A stretch of DNA of 64,000 nt from Rickettsiales bacterium (GTDB lineage Bacteria; Pseudomonadota; Alphaproteobacteria; Rickettsiales; UBA1997): assembly GCA_017999675.1 (NCBI GenBank), contig JAGNLL010000002.1:157649-221648 (forward strand), written 5' to 3'. Below, one piece after another: positions 52,724 to 61,900 of the stretch. The stretch's first letter is position 1. Every line of letters begins with the position of its first letter. Position numbers and translations under genes: made by a program. The notes under the pieces were generated by a model. That model saw nothing but the letters and a program-made list of their open reading frames with translations, had not been told where the DNA came from and did no database searches.

Positions 52724-53659
52724 CTAACGCTGCGCATTCAACAATTTTTTCGTGGTTAAAAGATTAACAAAACTCTTCAACAAAGCTTGCGGCACCTTGC
52801 CTTTTTTCATCAAAATTCCGTAGGTCATTTTTGGAAAATAATTTGTTAGTGGTCTTCCAACTAATTCTCCCGCCTCTTCATCTTCCAAAATAATACTCGA
52901 AATAATCGCAACGCCAATATTGGCCTTCACAAATTTTTTCAAAATTTCCCAATCCGACATCTCAAATTCAAAGCTAGTTTGTAGGCCGTGAGCTTTAATT
53001 ATTTCTTCAAAAGCCGGCAGCGTGATTAGTTTTGGATCAATTCGCACCAACTCAAATTTTGAAACATCTTTGAGAGTTAAGTTTTTCTTTCTGGCGAGCG
53101 GATGGTCTTTTTGCGTCAGCAAAATTGGCTGATATTTTACAATTGGAATAAATTCTAAATCATCTGGAACCTCGCCATCATTCATCGGATAGATCACCAT
53201 GTCGATCTCATCATTGGTAAGTCGCTCAATAGATTCGGCCTTGGATAAATTTCTAATTTTAAATTTTGTAGCTGGGTGGGCGTCTTTAAATTTCTTAAGA
53301 AACTTTGGCAGAATGTAAGAAATACACACGTGATTGCTGGCTAAATCGATGGTGTGAGTATTTTTATTGCGCACGTTATTGATGAAACTTTCGAACAATT
53401 CATCAAGCCCGCAAATGTAATGCGCCGACTGCGCGTAAAGAGTTTTCGCCGCCGCAGTAAGCGTAATTTTTTGCTTCTCACGAATAAAAAGCTTCACCCC
53501 CAAATCACGCTCAAGCGACTGAATTTGCAAAGTGACCGCAGCCTGCGTAAGCCCCATTTTCTTCGCTGCTTTTGAAATGCTTTTTGTTTGAACGGTGTAG
53601 TAGAAACCTTTGAGCTGCTGGATGCGGTTGCGTTTGTAGTAGAATTGTTTGGGTAGCAT
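52724..53659 (-). CDS. LysR-family transcription regulator
   Basis: The Met at 53659 (MLPKQFYYKRNRIQQLKGFYYTVQTKSIS) gives 311 residues; an upstream in-frame Met at 53728 is less typical. The HTH is KSISKAAKKMGLTQAAVTLQIQSLERDLGVKLF, followed by an inducer-binding domain (HTIDLASNHVCISYILPKFLKKF). It resembles the CysB/Cbl group in the start region. The target is unknown; the adjacent metW suggests sulfur metabolism, which is speculative. Confidence 0.85.
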   Translation of the reverse strand: MLPKQFYYKRNRIQQLKGFYYTVQTKSISKAAKKMGLTQAAVTLQIQSLERDLGVKLFIREKQKITLTAAAKTLYAQSAHYICGLDELFESFINNVRNKNTHTIDLASNHVCISYILPKFLKKFKDAHPATKFKIRNLSKAESIERLTNDEIDMVIYPMNDGEVPDDLEFIPIVKYQPILLTQKDHPLARKKNLTLKDVSKFELVRIDPKLITLPAFEEIIKAHGLQTSFEFEMSDWEILKKFVKANIGVAIISSIILEDEEAGELVGRPLTNYFPKMTYGILMKKGKVPQALLKSFVNLLTTKKLLNAQR

Positions 53660-53812
53660 ATGAGTTGTTGTTATGATGTTATAAGTTTGACAAAACTCAT
53701 TTCGAACTTCACGAACATCACAAAGCAATTTTCTTGTGGTGAGATTTTTATTTTTTTTGTTGATGAACCATTTTTGGAAAAAAAATCACAACCTCTTTTT
53801 GCGACCATCTTT

Positions 53813-54133
53813 TTATCTTTTGCGCTGCAAAAACTTCTTAAAAAACTTAAACTTATTTAGCCCTTCTTCACCATCCCTCAAAATATGCGCCGTCTTAATC
53901 CACAAGACAACTCCACCCAAAATAATCACCGCAATATTTTTGAAAATCATCGGAACATTTCCAATCATCAGCCCAAAAATTAACCAAAAAATCACACCGA
54001 TAATTGAGAAAAAATACATCCAAAACGAGATGCCTTTGGTGTCTTTAGTTTTAATGGTTTTGATTGCTTGAGGAACATAACCAAGCATTGTGAAGAAGGC
54101 GGCGATTGAGGCGATTATGTCGGGGTTTGTCAT
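53813..54133 (-). CDS. SemiSWEET-like sugar transporter (PQ-loop)
   Basis: 106 residues with three membrane helices and the PQ-loop TMLGYVPQAIKTIKTKDTKGIS at the end of helix 1. SemiSWEETs dimerise to let sugars diffuse across the membrane. The basic C-terminal tail (KFKFFKKFLQRKR) is typical of the positive-inside rule. I use the second Met. Confidence 0.85.
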   Translation of the reverse strand: MTNPDIIASIAAFFTMLGYVPQAIKTIKTKDTKGISFWMYFFSIIGVIFWLIFGLMIGNVPMIFKNIAVIILGGVVLWIKTAHILRDGEEGLNKFKFFKKFLQRKR

Positions 54134-54153
54134 CACTTAGAAAAATAATAAAA

Positions 54154-55311
54154 TTATCGGCCCTTGGATTTTGAAGCGCCTCCCTCTGTAGGAAGTGATA
54201 AATTCCATTGTCTTTGATTTTCTTCTGTTGCCGAGAAAACAGTGGCACTTGCTAAAAAACCGTCTGGCAACGTTCCTTGTTTTAGGGCGTTAATAATATT
54301 TGGCCCATCTGCTGTATGTACGCTTGTACAAATAAAATCACCATGAAATTTATGATGCACGTAGGCAGGAAACTTCAGTGTGGACATAGCATTAGGAGGA
54401 AATTCTAAACGCACTTCACAATCTTTTCTTTCATCTGGATTTTCACTAATCCCACAAAAGTTTAATGTCACGCCAGCTTCTTTGCCGATGGTAAGAATCT
54501 CTAATCTTCTGTCTCCAGGGTGGTAGTGCGATTCTGTAGTATTGTCTACGCCATACTTCCTTCTCTCAAAATTCATGTAGGTGCCGCTACTGATATTATG
54601 CTCCGTTGGCTTATCTATCACTAATGTCATTTCTTCATGAAATCTTTGCTTTCTGTGATCGCTAAAAATTCTTTCCTGCATTTTTATAAGAAGCAGCCTG
54701 GCAATATCTTCGTGCAATTCCAACTCCACATCTACAGAGCACCTGCTCTCAATTTCTTTTCTATCATACTCCTTCACCTCAATAGTATTTGACGTAGCGA
54801 TGGCAAAAGATTCAGAAGGATTTTGCGCCTCTACCAAAAATGGCACATGATTTTTTACATCTAAAACCCCCAAAGATCTTTTTGGTATAGCTAAGCTATA
54901 TTTTAATAAATCTTTGGGCTTTATAGAAGCTGATGGAGCAACTCCGCAGTCTCCATAACGCACAACCATGTCGTCACTAGAAGTTACAATTAATTGCCCA
55001 AAACGATCTTGTTTTCTTAGCTCAACATCCATTGCTCTGGTTTGTAAAACAGGTGTTTTTTTCAAATCTATAACTCTGGCTCTATTTGAATTTTGGGATT
55101 CTACAACCATTGCACTAGAAAATTTTTGAGCAGCGCTTCTAGCGGTGTCGTCACTCATCTCCATAATCTTGGTATATTTAACAGATTCTTCCCCAACACT
55201 TCCCGTGGAAATAGCTCTGGCATATATTTCAAATGCACCTGGCCGAAAACTATTTAAAGAACGCTGAAGTATTGGATTAGCCGCTTTGGCAAGAGTTAGG
55301 TACTTACTCAT
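54154..55311 (-). CDS. Unknown protein with a C-terminal cupin-like metal site
   Basis: 385 residues that I do not recognise. There is no signal peptide or membrane helix. The N-terminal 220 residues are mixed helix and strand with no known motif. About 275-345 look like a beta-barrel cupin: ESHYHPGDRRLEILTIGKEAG (HxH...E) and AYVHHKFHGDFICTSVH. The position between a SemiSWEET and an orphan histidine kinase gives no clue. Its base composition (about 41% GC) is close to that of its neighbours. Confidence 0.5.
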   Translation of the reverse strand: MSKYLTLAKAANPILQRSLNSFRPGAFEIYARAISTGSVGEESVKYTKIMEMSDDTARSAAQKFSSAMVVESQNSNRARVIDLKKTPVLQTRAMDVELRKQDRFGQLIVTSSDDMVVRYGDCGVAPSASIKPKDLLKYSLAIPKRSLGVLDVKNHVPFLVEAQNPSESFAIATSNTIEVKEYDRKEIESRCSVDVELELHEDIARLLLIKMQERIFSDHRKQRFHEEMTLVIDKPTEHNISSGTYMNFERRKYGVDNTTESHYHPGDRRLEILTIGKEAGVTLNFCGISENPDERKDCEVRLEFPPNAMSTLKFPAYVHHKFHGDFICTSVHTADGPNIINALKQGTLPDGFLASATVFSATEENQRQWNLSLPTEGGASKSKGR

Positions 55312-55571
55312 TTAGAAAAATAAAACTTGTTTTGCCAAGATTGGCTGGTGGAAATTTGAATTAGAAGATGATCTGTTTTGAGAGTATCAACTTGAATTAA
55401 TAAGAGGCTAAAAAAACTTTCAACAAACCCATCCTAATTAATAAAAGCAATCATGCAGCTTATAACTTGTTTTTATGATCTCATTAAAATCATTGATTAT
55501 AACTAATTTGCTCTTTTTTACATCTCCACTTCATCTGCCGAAACAATTTTTTATCAAATTATTTTCGGCGT

Positions 55572-56432
55572 ATGTACACAATTCATCTTCCAAAGAATCA
55601 GCAAAATTTTCTCTCTGATTTTATTTCGGAAAAAATTTTTAAGGCGTGGAATTTTTCTTTTAAAAAGAAGATTGCTCCCAAATTTTCTGTTGAGGCGCAA
55701 AGTGTTTTTCAGGGTAATTTGGAAAATAAGGAACACTTCTCCAACACCGAATTCCTCACCGCCATCGTCCACGAATTAAAAACTCCGCTCTCTGCTATTC
55801 AAAGCTTTGCCGATGTTCTGTTGGAGGAAATTTCAAATCCTTCATCGCAGAAAGATTGTTTAAGTTGTGTTGCGGAAATTAAGCAGGCGGCGGCTGAGAT
55901 GAATGAGTTGATCCATGATATTCTTGATGTGGCGCAGGTTGCGTCGGGAAATTTTTCGGTGGATTTGTCGCAAAAAATTGATTTGCGCGATGCAGTGAAA
56001 AGGGCGGTGCGACTAAATTATGATTACGCTTTGAGGCGCAATGTGAGTTTGAAATTTGAAGTTTCTGACGATGTAAAAGCTGTGAAGTTGGATGCTAAAA
56101 GGATGAAGCAGGTTTTAACAAATCTCATTTCTAACGCTGTGAAATATAGCCCCGCGCACAAAGAGGTGAAAATAATTTGTAAAAATAATTATGAATTTTT
56201 CGAAATTTCAGTAATCGATCAAGGTTTTGGAATGAGTGCGGCGCAAATCGAAGCTGCGTTTGAAAAATATCAAACAATTCAAAACCCAAACTCGGGGAGT
56301 GTTGATTCGTTTGGGTTGGGATTACCAATCACCAAACAATTAGTTGAACTACAAAACGGTGTAATCGAAGTAATTTCTGAAGTTGGCAAAGGCACCGAAT
56401 TTAAAATAAAATTTCCGCTGCAATTGATGTAA
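55572..56432 (+). CDS. Orphan cytoplasmic histidine kinase
   Basis: 286 residues. The phosphoacceptor H67 is in VHELKTPLSAIQSFADVL, and the ATPase domain shows NLISNAVKYSP (N box), IDQGFGMS (G1) and SFGLGLPITKQLVELQNG (G2). No sensing domain and no membrane helix are seen; the first 55 residues are basic and unassigned. No response regulator gene is adjacent, so it must work with a distant partner. Confidence 0.9.
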   Translation: MYTIHLPKNQQNFLSDFISEKIFKAWNFSFKKKIAPKFSVEAQSVFQGNLENKEHFSNTEFLTAIVHELKTPLSAIQSFADVLLEEISNPSSQKDCLSCVAEIKQAAAEMNELIHDILDVAQVASGNFSVDLSQKIDLRDAVKRAVRLNYDYALRRNVSLKFEVSDDVKAVKLDAKRMKQVLTNLISNAVKYSPAHKEVKIICKNNYEFFEISVIDQGFGMSAAQIEAAFEKYQTIQNPNSGSVDSFGLGLPITKQLVELQNGVIEVISEVGKGTEFKIKFPLQLM

Positions 56433-56478
56433 ACAAGTCACCACCACCCGCAAACCCACTGGCGTTTGTATTCAAGAA

Positions 56479-56514
56479 AATCCCCGAGGCGCCAACGTCT
56501 TGGGGATTTTTTTT
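56479..56514 (+). terminator. Rho-independent terminator after histidine kinase
   Basis: AATCCCCGAGGC, a short loop, and GTCTTGGGGATT form a stem with G-U pairs, followed by eight T. It ends the kinase transcript 50 bases after its stop. Confidence 0.8.
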
Positions 56515-56548
56515 GGGAGGATTAAAACTTTAATCGGTTAGCTTTGAA

Positions 56549-56638
56549 AGCACTGGATTGCCGCGCTACGCTCGCAATGACGGTGGATAGAGCACTCCCC
56601 CCACCGTCATTGCGAGCGTAGCGCGGCAATCCAGTGCT
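56549..56638. repeat. Palindromic repeat family C, copy 1
   Basis: Inverted arms AGCACTGGATTGCCGCGCTA and complement surround a short centre. The ATTGCCGCGC...CGCAATGACG core is shared with the copy at 59711. It lies between the kinase terminator and the end of metX. Confidence 0.87.
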
Positions 56639-56657
56639 TCGTGACTAAGTGCCAACT

Positions 56658-57809
56658 TTACTGATTAATAAACCCACGAATCGTGTTTTTAAGAGCTTCG
56701 CTTTCTAGCAAAAATGAATCGTGGCCGGCGTTGCTTTCGATTGTGATGCTGCTCACGTTAACGCCGCAGGCGATTAATCCTTGGGTTAGTTTTTTCGATT
56801 CTGATGGGGGAAAAAGCCAGTCGTCAGAAAATGAAATTATGCAAACTTTGCCGTTTTTATTTTTTGCGAAATCCAAAAATGCGTTGCTGAGTTTGCCGCC
56901 GAAATCATTTTCTAAATCAAAATAGCCAACTGCCTTTGTGACGTAGAGGTAAGAGTTAGGGTCGAAGCGCTCAATGAAGCTGCTGCCTTGGTGGTGTAGG
57001 TAGCTTTCAACTTTAAATTCGCGGTCAAAACTGAAAGAAAAACTTTCTTTGTCTTGCAGATTGCGGCCGAATTTTTTTTGCAGAGCGTTTTCAGAAAGAT
57101 AGGTGATGTGTGAAATCATTCGTGCAACGGCAAGTCCCGCAGATGGATATTTTTTTTGCTCTAAATATTTGCCTTCGCACCAGTCTGGATCAGCCATAAT
57201 CGCCTGTCTGCCGGTGGCGTGAAAGGCAATATTTTGTGGGCCGTGGCGGTAAGAAGTGGCGAGTGGCACAACTAAATTTACTTTTTCAGGGTAGAGCACC
57301 GGCCAAGCTAAAACCTGCATTCCGCCGGTTGAGCCGCCAATTACGGCGTGCAATTTTTTGATGCCGAAATGTTCAATTAATAAATTTTGACTGTTGACAG
57401 TGTCGTAAATTGTGACGATGGGAAACTCGATGCCGTAAGGCTTGCCAGTGTTTGGGTTAATTTCTTTTGGCCCCCAAGAACCCATGCAGCTGCCTAAAAT
57501 ATTGGCGCAAATTACGAAAAATTTATTGGTGTCGATTGGCTTGTTTTCGCCAACCATAAAATTCCACCAGCCGTCTTTTCCAGTCACTGGATTTGTGGAT
57601 GCTACGTATTGATCGCCCGACAAAGCGTGGCAAATTAAAATGGCGTTAGACTTGTCTGCATTCAACGTGCCGTAGGTTTGGTAGGCTAGGGGAAAATTTT
57701 TAATTTCGCTGCCGTTAGAAAGTTTTAGCGGTTTGTCTTGTGCTAAAAAAACAATCTCACCAACTTCAAACTCATTGTAATTAGGGCCGAAACTTGACTT
57801 CACTTTCAT
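56658..57809 (-). CDS. metX: Homoserine O-acyltransferase
   Basis: 383 residues of the alpha/beta-hydrolase fold. The nucleophile Ser is in GGSTGGMQVLAWPVLYPEKV, with the Asp in FSDDWLFPPSES and the His in ESNAGHDSFLLE near the end. It activates homoserine for methionine. MetX can use acetyl- or succinyl-CoA; the MetZ in this window suggests succinyl, but the residues that decide this were not examined. Confidence 0.92.
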   Translation of the reverse strand: MKVKSSFGPNYNEFEVGEIVFLAQDKPLKLSNGSEIKNFPLAYQTYGTLNADKSNAILICHALSGDQYVASTNPVTGKDGWWNFMVGENKPIDTNKFFVICANILGSCMGSWGPKEINPNTGKPYGIEFPIVTIYDTVNSQNLLIEHFGIKKLHAVIGGSTGGMQVLAWPVLYPEKVNLVVPLATSYRHGPQNIAFHATGRQAIMADPDWCEGKYLEQKKYPSAGLAVARMISHITYLSENALQKKFGRNLQDKESFSFSFDREFKVESYLHHQGSSFIERFDPNSYLYVTKAVGYFDLENDFGGKLSNAFLDFAKNKNGKVCIISFSDDWLFPPSESKKLTQGLIACGVNVSSITIESNAGHDSFLLESEALKNTIRGFINQ

Positions 57810-57860
57810 TCTTTTTAAATCGATTTTTAATTAAATTCCTTCCGCTTTTTCTAAATTTTC

Positions 57861-58757
57861 ATGACTCAAAATCAACAGAATAAAACTTGCGAAGCCTCGT
57901 TGTTGGCTTTACGGCAAGATATTGACAAAATTGATGATCAAATAATTTCTTTGCTCAAAGCCAGAATGGAAGTGGTGACAAAAGTTGGTGAGCTTAAAAA
58001 AAATTCGCAGGAAAAATTTTTCATCCGCTCAAATCGTGAGGCGGACATGATTAAAAATTTAGTCGAAAAGTCGAAAGGCGTTTTGTCTGCTGAAACAATT
58101 ATTGGCATTTGGCGCAAAATTATTACCGCTGCCAACATGCACGAACAGCCACTGCGCATTGCAATTCATAATCCGCGCGACGTTGTTGATTACGCTTATT
58201 TGGTGAAAGAATATTACAACGATTCAGTGCCAACGCATAATTTTGACAGCGTGAATAATGTGGTTTTGGCGTTAGAAAAAAACGAAGCGCAAATTGCAGT
58301 TTTTGCTTTGCCGAAAAATGATTTTGATGCGAAGGTTGAAGATGCGGCGGAAAATTGGTGGATCGCTTTGGCCAATAATCGCAACGGTTTGAAGGTGTTT
58401 GCTAAAATTCCATTTGCGGAATTTTTAGATGAAAAAAAGCAAAATGACCAAATTGAGTTAGTTGCGGTTGCGGCAAAAAATCCGGAGAAATCGGCTGACG
58501 ATAATAGTTTGTTTTATGTTGAAGTGTCGCGCGAAATCTCGAAAGCGCAGGTTTTAGCGGCTTTAAAAGAGCAGGGGCTTGTAGCGAAAATTCTAAAATC
58601 GGTGAAGTTGCACCAAGTTGATGGAATGGTTTTTTACCTAATTGAAGTTGGTGGTTTTTGGCTTGAAGAAGATGAGGTGGTGAAAAATTTCTCGAAGTCG
58701 AAAGCCAAGGCTTACGTTAAGGTTTTGGGGCATTATGCGCGGGGGGTTTGTCGGTAG
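57861..58757 (+). CDS. Chorismate mutase with degenerate C-terminal domain
   Basis: 298 residues. The first 85 form an AroQ-type mutase (LRQDIDKIDDQIISLLKARMEVVTKVGELK...FFIRSNREADMIKNL). The rest resembles the prephenate-dehydratase/ACT module in length but without the GxxGtfSeqAa and TRF motifs, so it is probably not catalytic; the alphaproteobacterial 'chorismate mutase' of 280-300 residues has the same make-up. It would make prephenate for Phe/Tyr. Confidence 0.8.
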   Translation: MTQNQQNKTCEASLLALRQDIDKIDDQIISLLKARMEVVTKVGELKKNSQEKFFIRSNREADMIKNLVEKSKGVLSAETIIGIWRKIITAANMHEQPLRIAIHNPRDVVDYAYLVKEYYNDSVPTHNFDSVNNVVLALEKNEAQIAVFALPKNDFDAKVEDAAENWWIALANNRNGLKVFAKIPFAEFLDEKKQNDQIELVAVAAKNPEKSADDNSLFYVEVSREISKAQVLAALKEQGLVAKILKSVKLHQVDGMVFYLIEVGGFWLEEDEVVKNFSKSKAKAYVKVLGHYARGVCR

Positions 58758-58775
58758 AAGTTAGTTTTGGATTTT

Positions 58776-58830
58776 GCGAATAACCACCCCAACCCCTCCT
58801 TTTCAAGGAGGGGTTGGGGTGGTTATTCGC
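58776..58830. repeat. Palindromic repeat family A, copy 4 (minimal perfect palindrome)
   Basis: A perfect 55-base inverted repeat: 26-base arms beginning GCGAATAACCACCCCAACCC around TTC. It is the shortest and cleanest copy of the family found here, lying 18 bases after the chorismate mutase stop. Confidence 0.92.
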
Positions 58831-59013
58831 GCACTCGGACTTTTTTAACCACCTCAGTTGACAAAGAAGATTCCACAACCACAATGCCCGCCCTTCTCTT
58901 TCGCAGTTCCCTTTTAAAAAAGTCAGTTTTTTAGAAATTCTTGTCACGGCAATTAGCCTCACGGTTAATCCTGCAGAACCAATGGGAATCGCAATTTTAA
59001 AGCACAAAAAATC

Positions 59014-59634
59014 ATGTCAAAAAGACTAAATGCTAAGAAAAAAATTAGCAGAAAATTAGGCGGAAGCCTTTGGGGTCAAGCTAAAGATCCTTACCTAAAA
59101 CGTAATTTTAAACCTGGTCAACACGGCGCTGCTTCTGGCAGAGGTCGCGTTAGTGACTACGGTACTCAGCTTCGCGCTAAACAAAGATTAAAATTCTACT
59201 ACGGCAACATTTCTGAAAGACAATTTTTCAACACTTTCACCTTGGCTTCAAAAGCTAAAGGGGATGTTTCTGAAAACTTCATTGGCTTGCTTGAAAGCAG
59301 ATTAGACGCAGTTGTTTACCGTGCTAATTTTGTTCCAACAGTTTTTGCTGCTAGACAATTTGTGAACCACAAACACGTTTCAGTAAATGGTAAAACTGTT
59401 AATATTCCTTCTTACAGAGTTAAGATTGGCGATGTTGTACAAGTTCGTGAAAAGTCGCGCACTCTTGCGATTGTAATTGAATCTTTAGACAAAATGGAGC
59501 GCGACGTGCCTTCATATTTGCAATTAGATAAAGGCGCTTTCTCAGTTAAAATTCTTGCTAAAGCAGCATTTGCTGAAGTTCCTTACGCTGTAGAAATGCA
59601 GCCACATTTGATTACAGAGTTTTACTCTCGTTAA
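59014..59634 (+). CDS. rpsD: 30S ribosomal protein S4
   Basis: 206 residues. The start SKRLNAKKKISRKLGGSLWGQAKDPYLKRNFKPGQHG and the S4 RNA-binding domain (ESRLDAVVYRANFVPTVFAARQFVNHKHVSVNGKTVNIPSYRVK) match alphaproteobacterial S4, in which the N-terminal zinc Cys are absent. It stands alone, not in the alpha operon, which is common in alphaproteobacteria. Confidence 0.97.
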   Translation: MSKRLNAKKKISRKLGGSLWGQAKDPYLKRNFKPGQHGAASGRGRVSDYGTQLRAKQRLKFYYGNISERQFFNTFTLASKAKGDVSENFIGLLESRLDAVVYRANFVPTVFAARQFVNHKHVSVNGKTVNIPSYRVKIGDVVQVREKSRTLAIVIESLDKMERDVPSYLQLDKGAFSVKILAKAAFAEVPYAVEMQPHLITEFYSR

Positions 59635-59660
59635 TCTTTTGGAGTAATTGGTTAGAAAAA

Positions 59661-59697
59661 AAGGGGCCTGTGAAGAAATTCACAGGCCCCTTTTTTT
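59661..59697 (+). terminator. Rho-independent terminator after rpsD
   Basis: AAGGGGCCTGTG / CACAGGCCCCTT with an 8-base loop and a T run on the plus strand; preceding A run makes it work in both directions. It begins 27 bases after the rpsD stop. Confidence 0.92.
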
Positions 59698-59710
59698 GTA
59701 TTGGTCTCTT

Positions 59711-59804
59711 GCAACTGGATTGCCGCGCTGCGCTCGCAATGACGATGCGAAACGCACATACTTTCAACATCGTCATTGCGAGCGTAGCGCGGCAATCCAG
59801 TTGC
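59711..59804. repeat. Palindromic repeat family C, copy 2
   Basis: Inverted arms GCAACTGGATTGCCGCGCTG and near-complement (one transition between arms) around an AAACGCACATACTTTCAA-like centre. It lies between the rpsD terminator and the end of rsmA. Confidence 0.87.
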
Positions 59805-59809
59805 GAATT

Positions 59810-60628
59810 CTAAAGTTTCGCAGCAAGCCTACAAAACTCTTCAATCGTCAAATTTTCTGGTCGCAAATCTGGCTTTATTCCAACCTCTTTTAAAACTTCC
59901 TCTGGGTTTTCAAAAACGCTTTTTAATCCCGATTTTATCATCTTGCGGCGCTGGTTAAATGCAGCGGCAACAACTCTTCCCAATTTTTCAAAATCAACAT
60001 CGGCTAGTGGTTTTTCGCGCGGAATAATTTCAACAATAGCTGAAGTCACTTTTGGTGGCGGCGTAAAAACCGAAGGACTCACCTTAAAAACCATTTTGGT
60101 TTCGCACAAAAAATTAACCATTACGGCGAGCCTTCCGTAGTGGTTGGTATTTGGTTTGGCGGTGATGCGATCGACCACTTCTTTTTGAAGCATCAAGTGC
60201 ATCGAAGAAATTTTTGGCGCGATTTTTAGCCATTTAAAAAGCAAAACTGTGCCGATGTTGTAGGGTAGGTTGGCGATTATTTTAAATTTTTTGTCGCTGG
60301 TAAAAAGAGTGGTTTCGTCAATTTCAAGCGCGTCGCCTTCGATAATTTTAAAGTGGTCGCCGTAGAAATTTTTAAGCTCGGCGAGTGCCTCTAAACATCT
60401 TTGGTCTTTTTCAATTGAGATTAGTTTTTTTACACCCAAATCAAGTATTGAACGGGTTAAGCTGCCGGGTCCGGGTCCTATTTCTAACACTTCAAACTCG
60501 CTTAAATCACCCGCAGCGCGCACGATTTTGTCGGTGAAATTTTTGTCTAAAATAAAGTTTTGCCCGAGAGATTTCTTGGCATCGAGGCCGTATTTTTTTA
60601 TGAGATCGGATGTGGAGGGGAGGGTCAT
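59810..60628 (-). CDS. rsmA: 16S rRNA (adenine-1518/1519) dimethyltransferase
   Basis: 272 residues, full length. KSLGQNFILDKNFTDKIV, the SAM site EIGPGPGSLTRSILDLG, and the catalytic NLPYNIGTVLLFKWL are the KsgA motifs; the C-terminal AFNQRRKMIKSGLKSVF is typical. It dimethylates two adjacent adenines in 16S helix 45. It stands alone, downstream of repeat E. Confidence 0.96.
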   Translation of the reverse strand: MTLPSTSDLIKKYGLDAKKSLGQNFILDKNFTDKIVRAAGDLSEFEVLEIGPGPGSLTRSILDLGVKKLISIEKDQRCLEALAELKNFYGDHFKIIEGDALEIDETTLFTSDKKFKIIANLPYNIGTVLLFKWLKIAPKISSMHLMLQKEVVDRITAKPNTNHYGRLAVMVNFLCETKMVFKVSPSVFTPPPKVTSAIVEIIPREKPLADVDFEKLGRVVAAAFNQRRKMIKSGLKSVFENPEEVLKEVGIKPDLRPENLTIEEFCRLAAKL

Positions 60629-60670
60629 TAATTTGTGCTAGGAGGTGGGAGAGAGTGTTGGAAGTGTGGC

Positions 60671-60750
60671 TGGACTGGGTTTGCAACCCAGTCCAAATGT
60701 TCATTTCAAAAAGAAATGAACGGTGTGGACGGGATTACAAATCCCGTCCA
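60671..60750. repeat. Triple-hairpin repeat family E, copy 2
   Basis: Three hairpins in a row: TGGACTGGG/CCCAGTCCA (60671-60695), GTTCATTTC/GAAATGAAC (60699-60721) and TGGACGGGA/TCCCGTCCA (60726-60750). It is the inverse of the copy at 48915. It lies between ald and rsmA. Confidence 0.87.
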
Positions 60751-60767
60751 GCGAATGATTTAGAGAA

Positions 60768-61880
60768 TTAAAGCGCTTTTTCAGCTTCAACAAATGAAAG
60801 ACCCAAAGCGTCAGCAACGGCTTTGTAAGTCACTTTGCCGTCAATTACGTTCAAGCCGTTTCTCAAGTGAACATCGTCAGACAATGCTTTTTTGTAGCCT
60901 TTGCCAGCAATTGCCAAAGAGAAAGGCAGGGTCGAATTTTCCAAAGCTTGAGTTGAAGTTCTAGCAACCGCACCTGGCATGTTGGTCACACAATAGTGTA
61001 CAACACCATCTGTTACGTAAGTTGGGTTAGAGTGTGAAGTTGGTTTTGAAGTTTCAAAACAACCACCTTGGTCGATTGAAATATCAACCATTACCGAACC
61101 TTTTTTCATTTTTTTCACAGTTGCAGCAGAGATCAATTTTGGAGCTGCAGCACCTGGAATTAGAACCGCGCCAACTACTACATCAGAATCAACCGCATTT
61201 TTTTCGATGTTTTCTAGTGAAGCGTAAAGCACTTCTGCAGAGTTACCGAAAATATCGCACAAGTAGCGAATTCTTGGCAAAGATTTGTCGAGAATTACAA
61301 CTTCAGCACCCATGCCAATTGCAACTTTTGCTGCGTTGGTGCCTGAAACACCACCACCCAAAATTGTCACTTTACCGCGAGCAACGCCTGGTACGCCACC
61401 AAGAAGAACACCGCGACCACCCTGAGCTTTTTCTAAAGCTTTAGCGCCGGCTTGAATTGAAAGTTTTCCGGCAACTTCAGACATTGGAGCAAGAAGTGGA
61501 AGTGAGCGATCAGCAGCACTTACAGTTTCAAATGCAATGGCGATACAGCCAGATTTGATCAACATTTCAGTTAAATGAGGCTCAGCAGCTAGGTGCAAAT
61601 AAGAGAAAATAATTTGGCCGCTGCGAATCATTTTACATTCAGATTCTTGCGGTTCTTTAACTTTTAAAATCATTTCAGCTTTGCCGTAAACGTCAGCGGC
61701 AGTAGCGGCAATTGTGGCGCCTGCCTCAACATATTGCTCATCAGAAAAATCAATTGCGGCACCGGCGTCTTTTTGTACCAAAACTTGGTGGCCAGCATTT
61801 ACTAATTCGCGAACGCCAGATGGGGTTGCGCCAACGCGATATTCATGGTCTTTAATTTCTTTCGGGATGCCAATAAGCAT
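60768..61880 (-). CDS. ald: Alanine dehydrogenase
   Basis: 370 residues. [26 protein letters not shown], the catalytic Lys/His regions MILKVKEPQ and [12 protein letters not shown], and the NAD-binding [28 protein letters not shown] are diagnostic. It interconverts alanine with pyruvate and ammonia, allowing alanine as carbon and nitrogen source. A GGAGT ribosome binding site is seen before the ATG. Confidence 0.97.
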   Translation of the reverse strand: MLIGIPKEIKDHEYRVGATPSGVRELVNAGHQVLVQKDAGAAIDFSDEQYVEAGATIAATAADVYGKAEMILKVKEPQESECKMIRSGQIIFSYLHLAAEPHLTEMLIKSGCIAIAFETVSAADRSLPLLAPMSEVAGKLSIQAGAKALEKAQGGRGVLLGGVPGVARGKVTILGGGVSGTNAAKVAIGMGAEVVILDKSLPRIRYLCDIFGNSAEVLYASLENIEKNAVDSDVVVGAVLIPGAAAPKLISAATVKKMKKGSVMVDISIDQGGCFETSKPTSHSNPTYVTDGVVHYCVTNMPGAVARTSTQALENSTLPFSLAIAGKGYKKALSDDVHLRNGLNVIDGKVTYKAVADALGLSFVEAEKAL

Positions 61881-61900
61881 GGGTAACTCCTGTTTTAAAT

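Noticed and set aside
27573..60750. Dispersed repeats as a CRISPR array
   Set aside because: The repeats are single palindromes scattered over more than 30 kb with no regular spacing and no cas genes.
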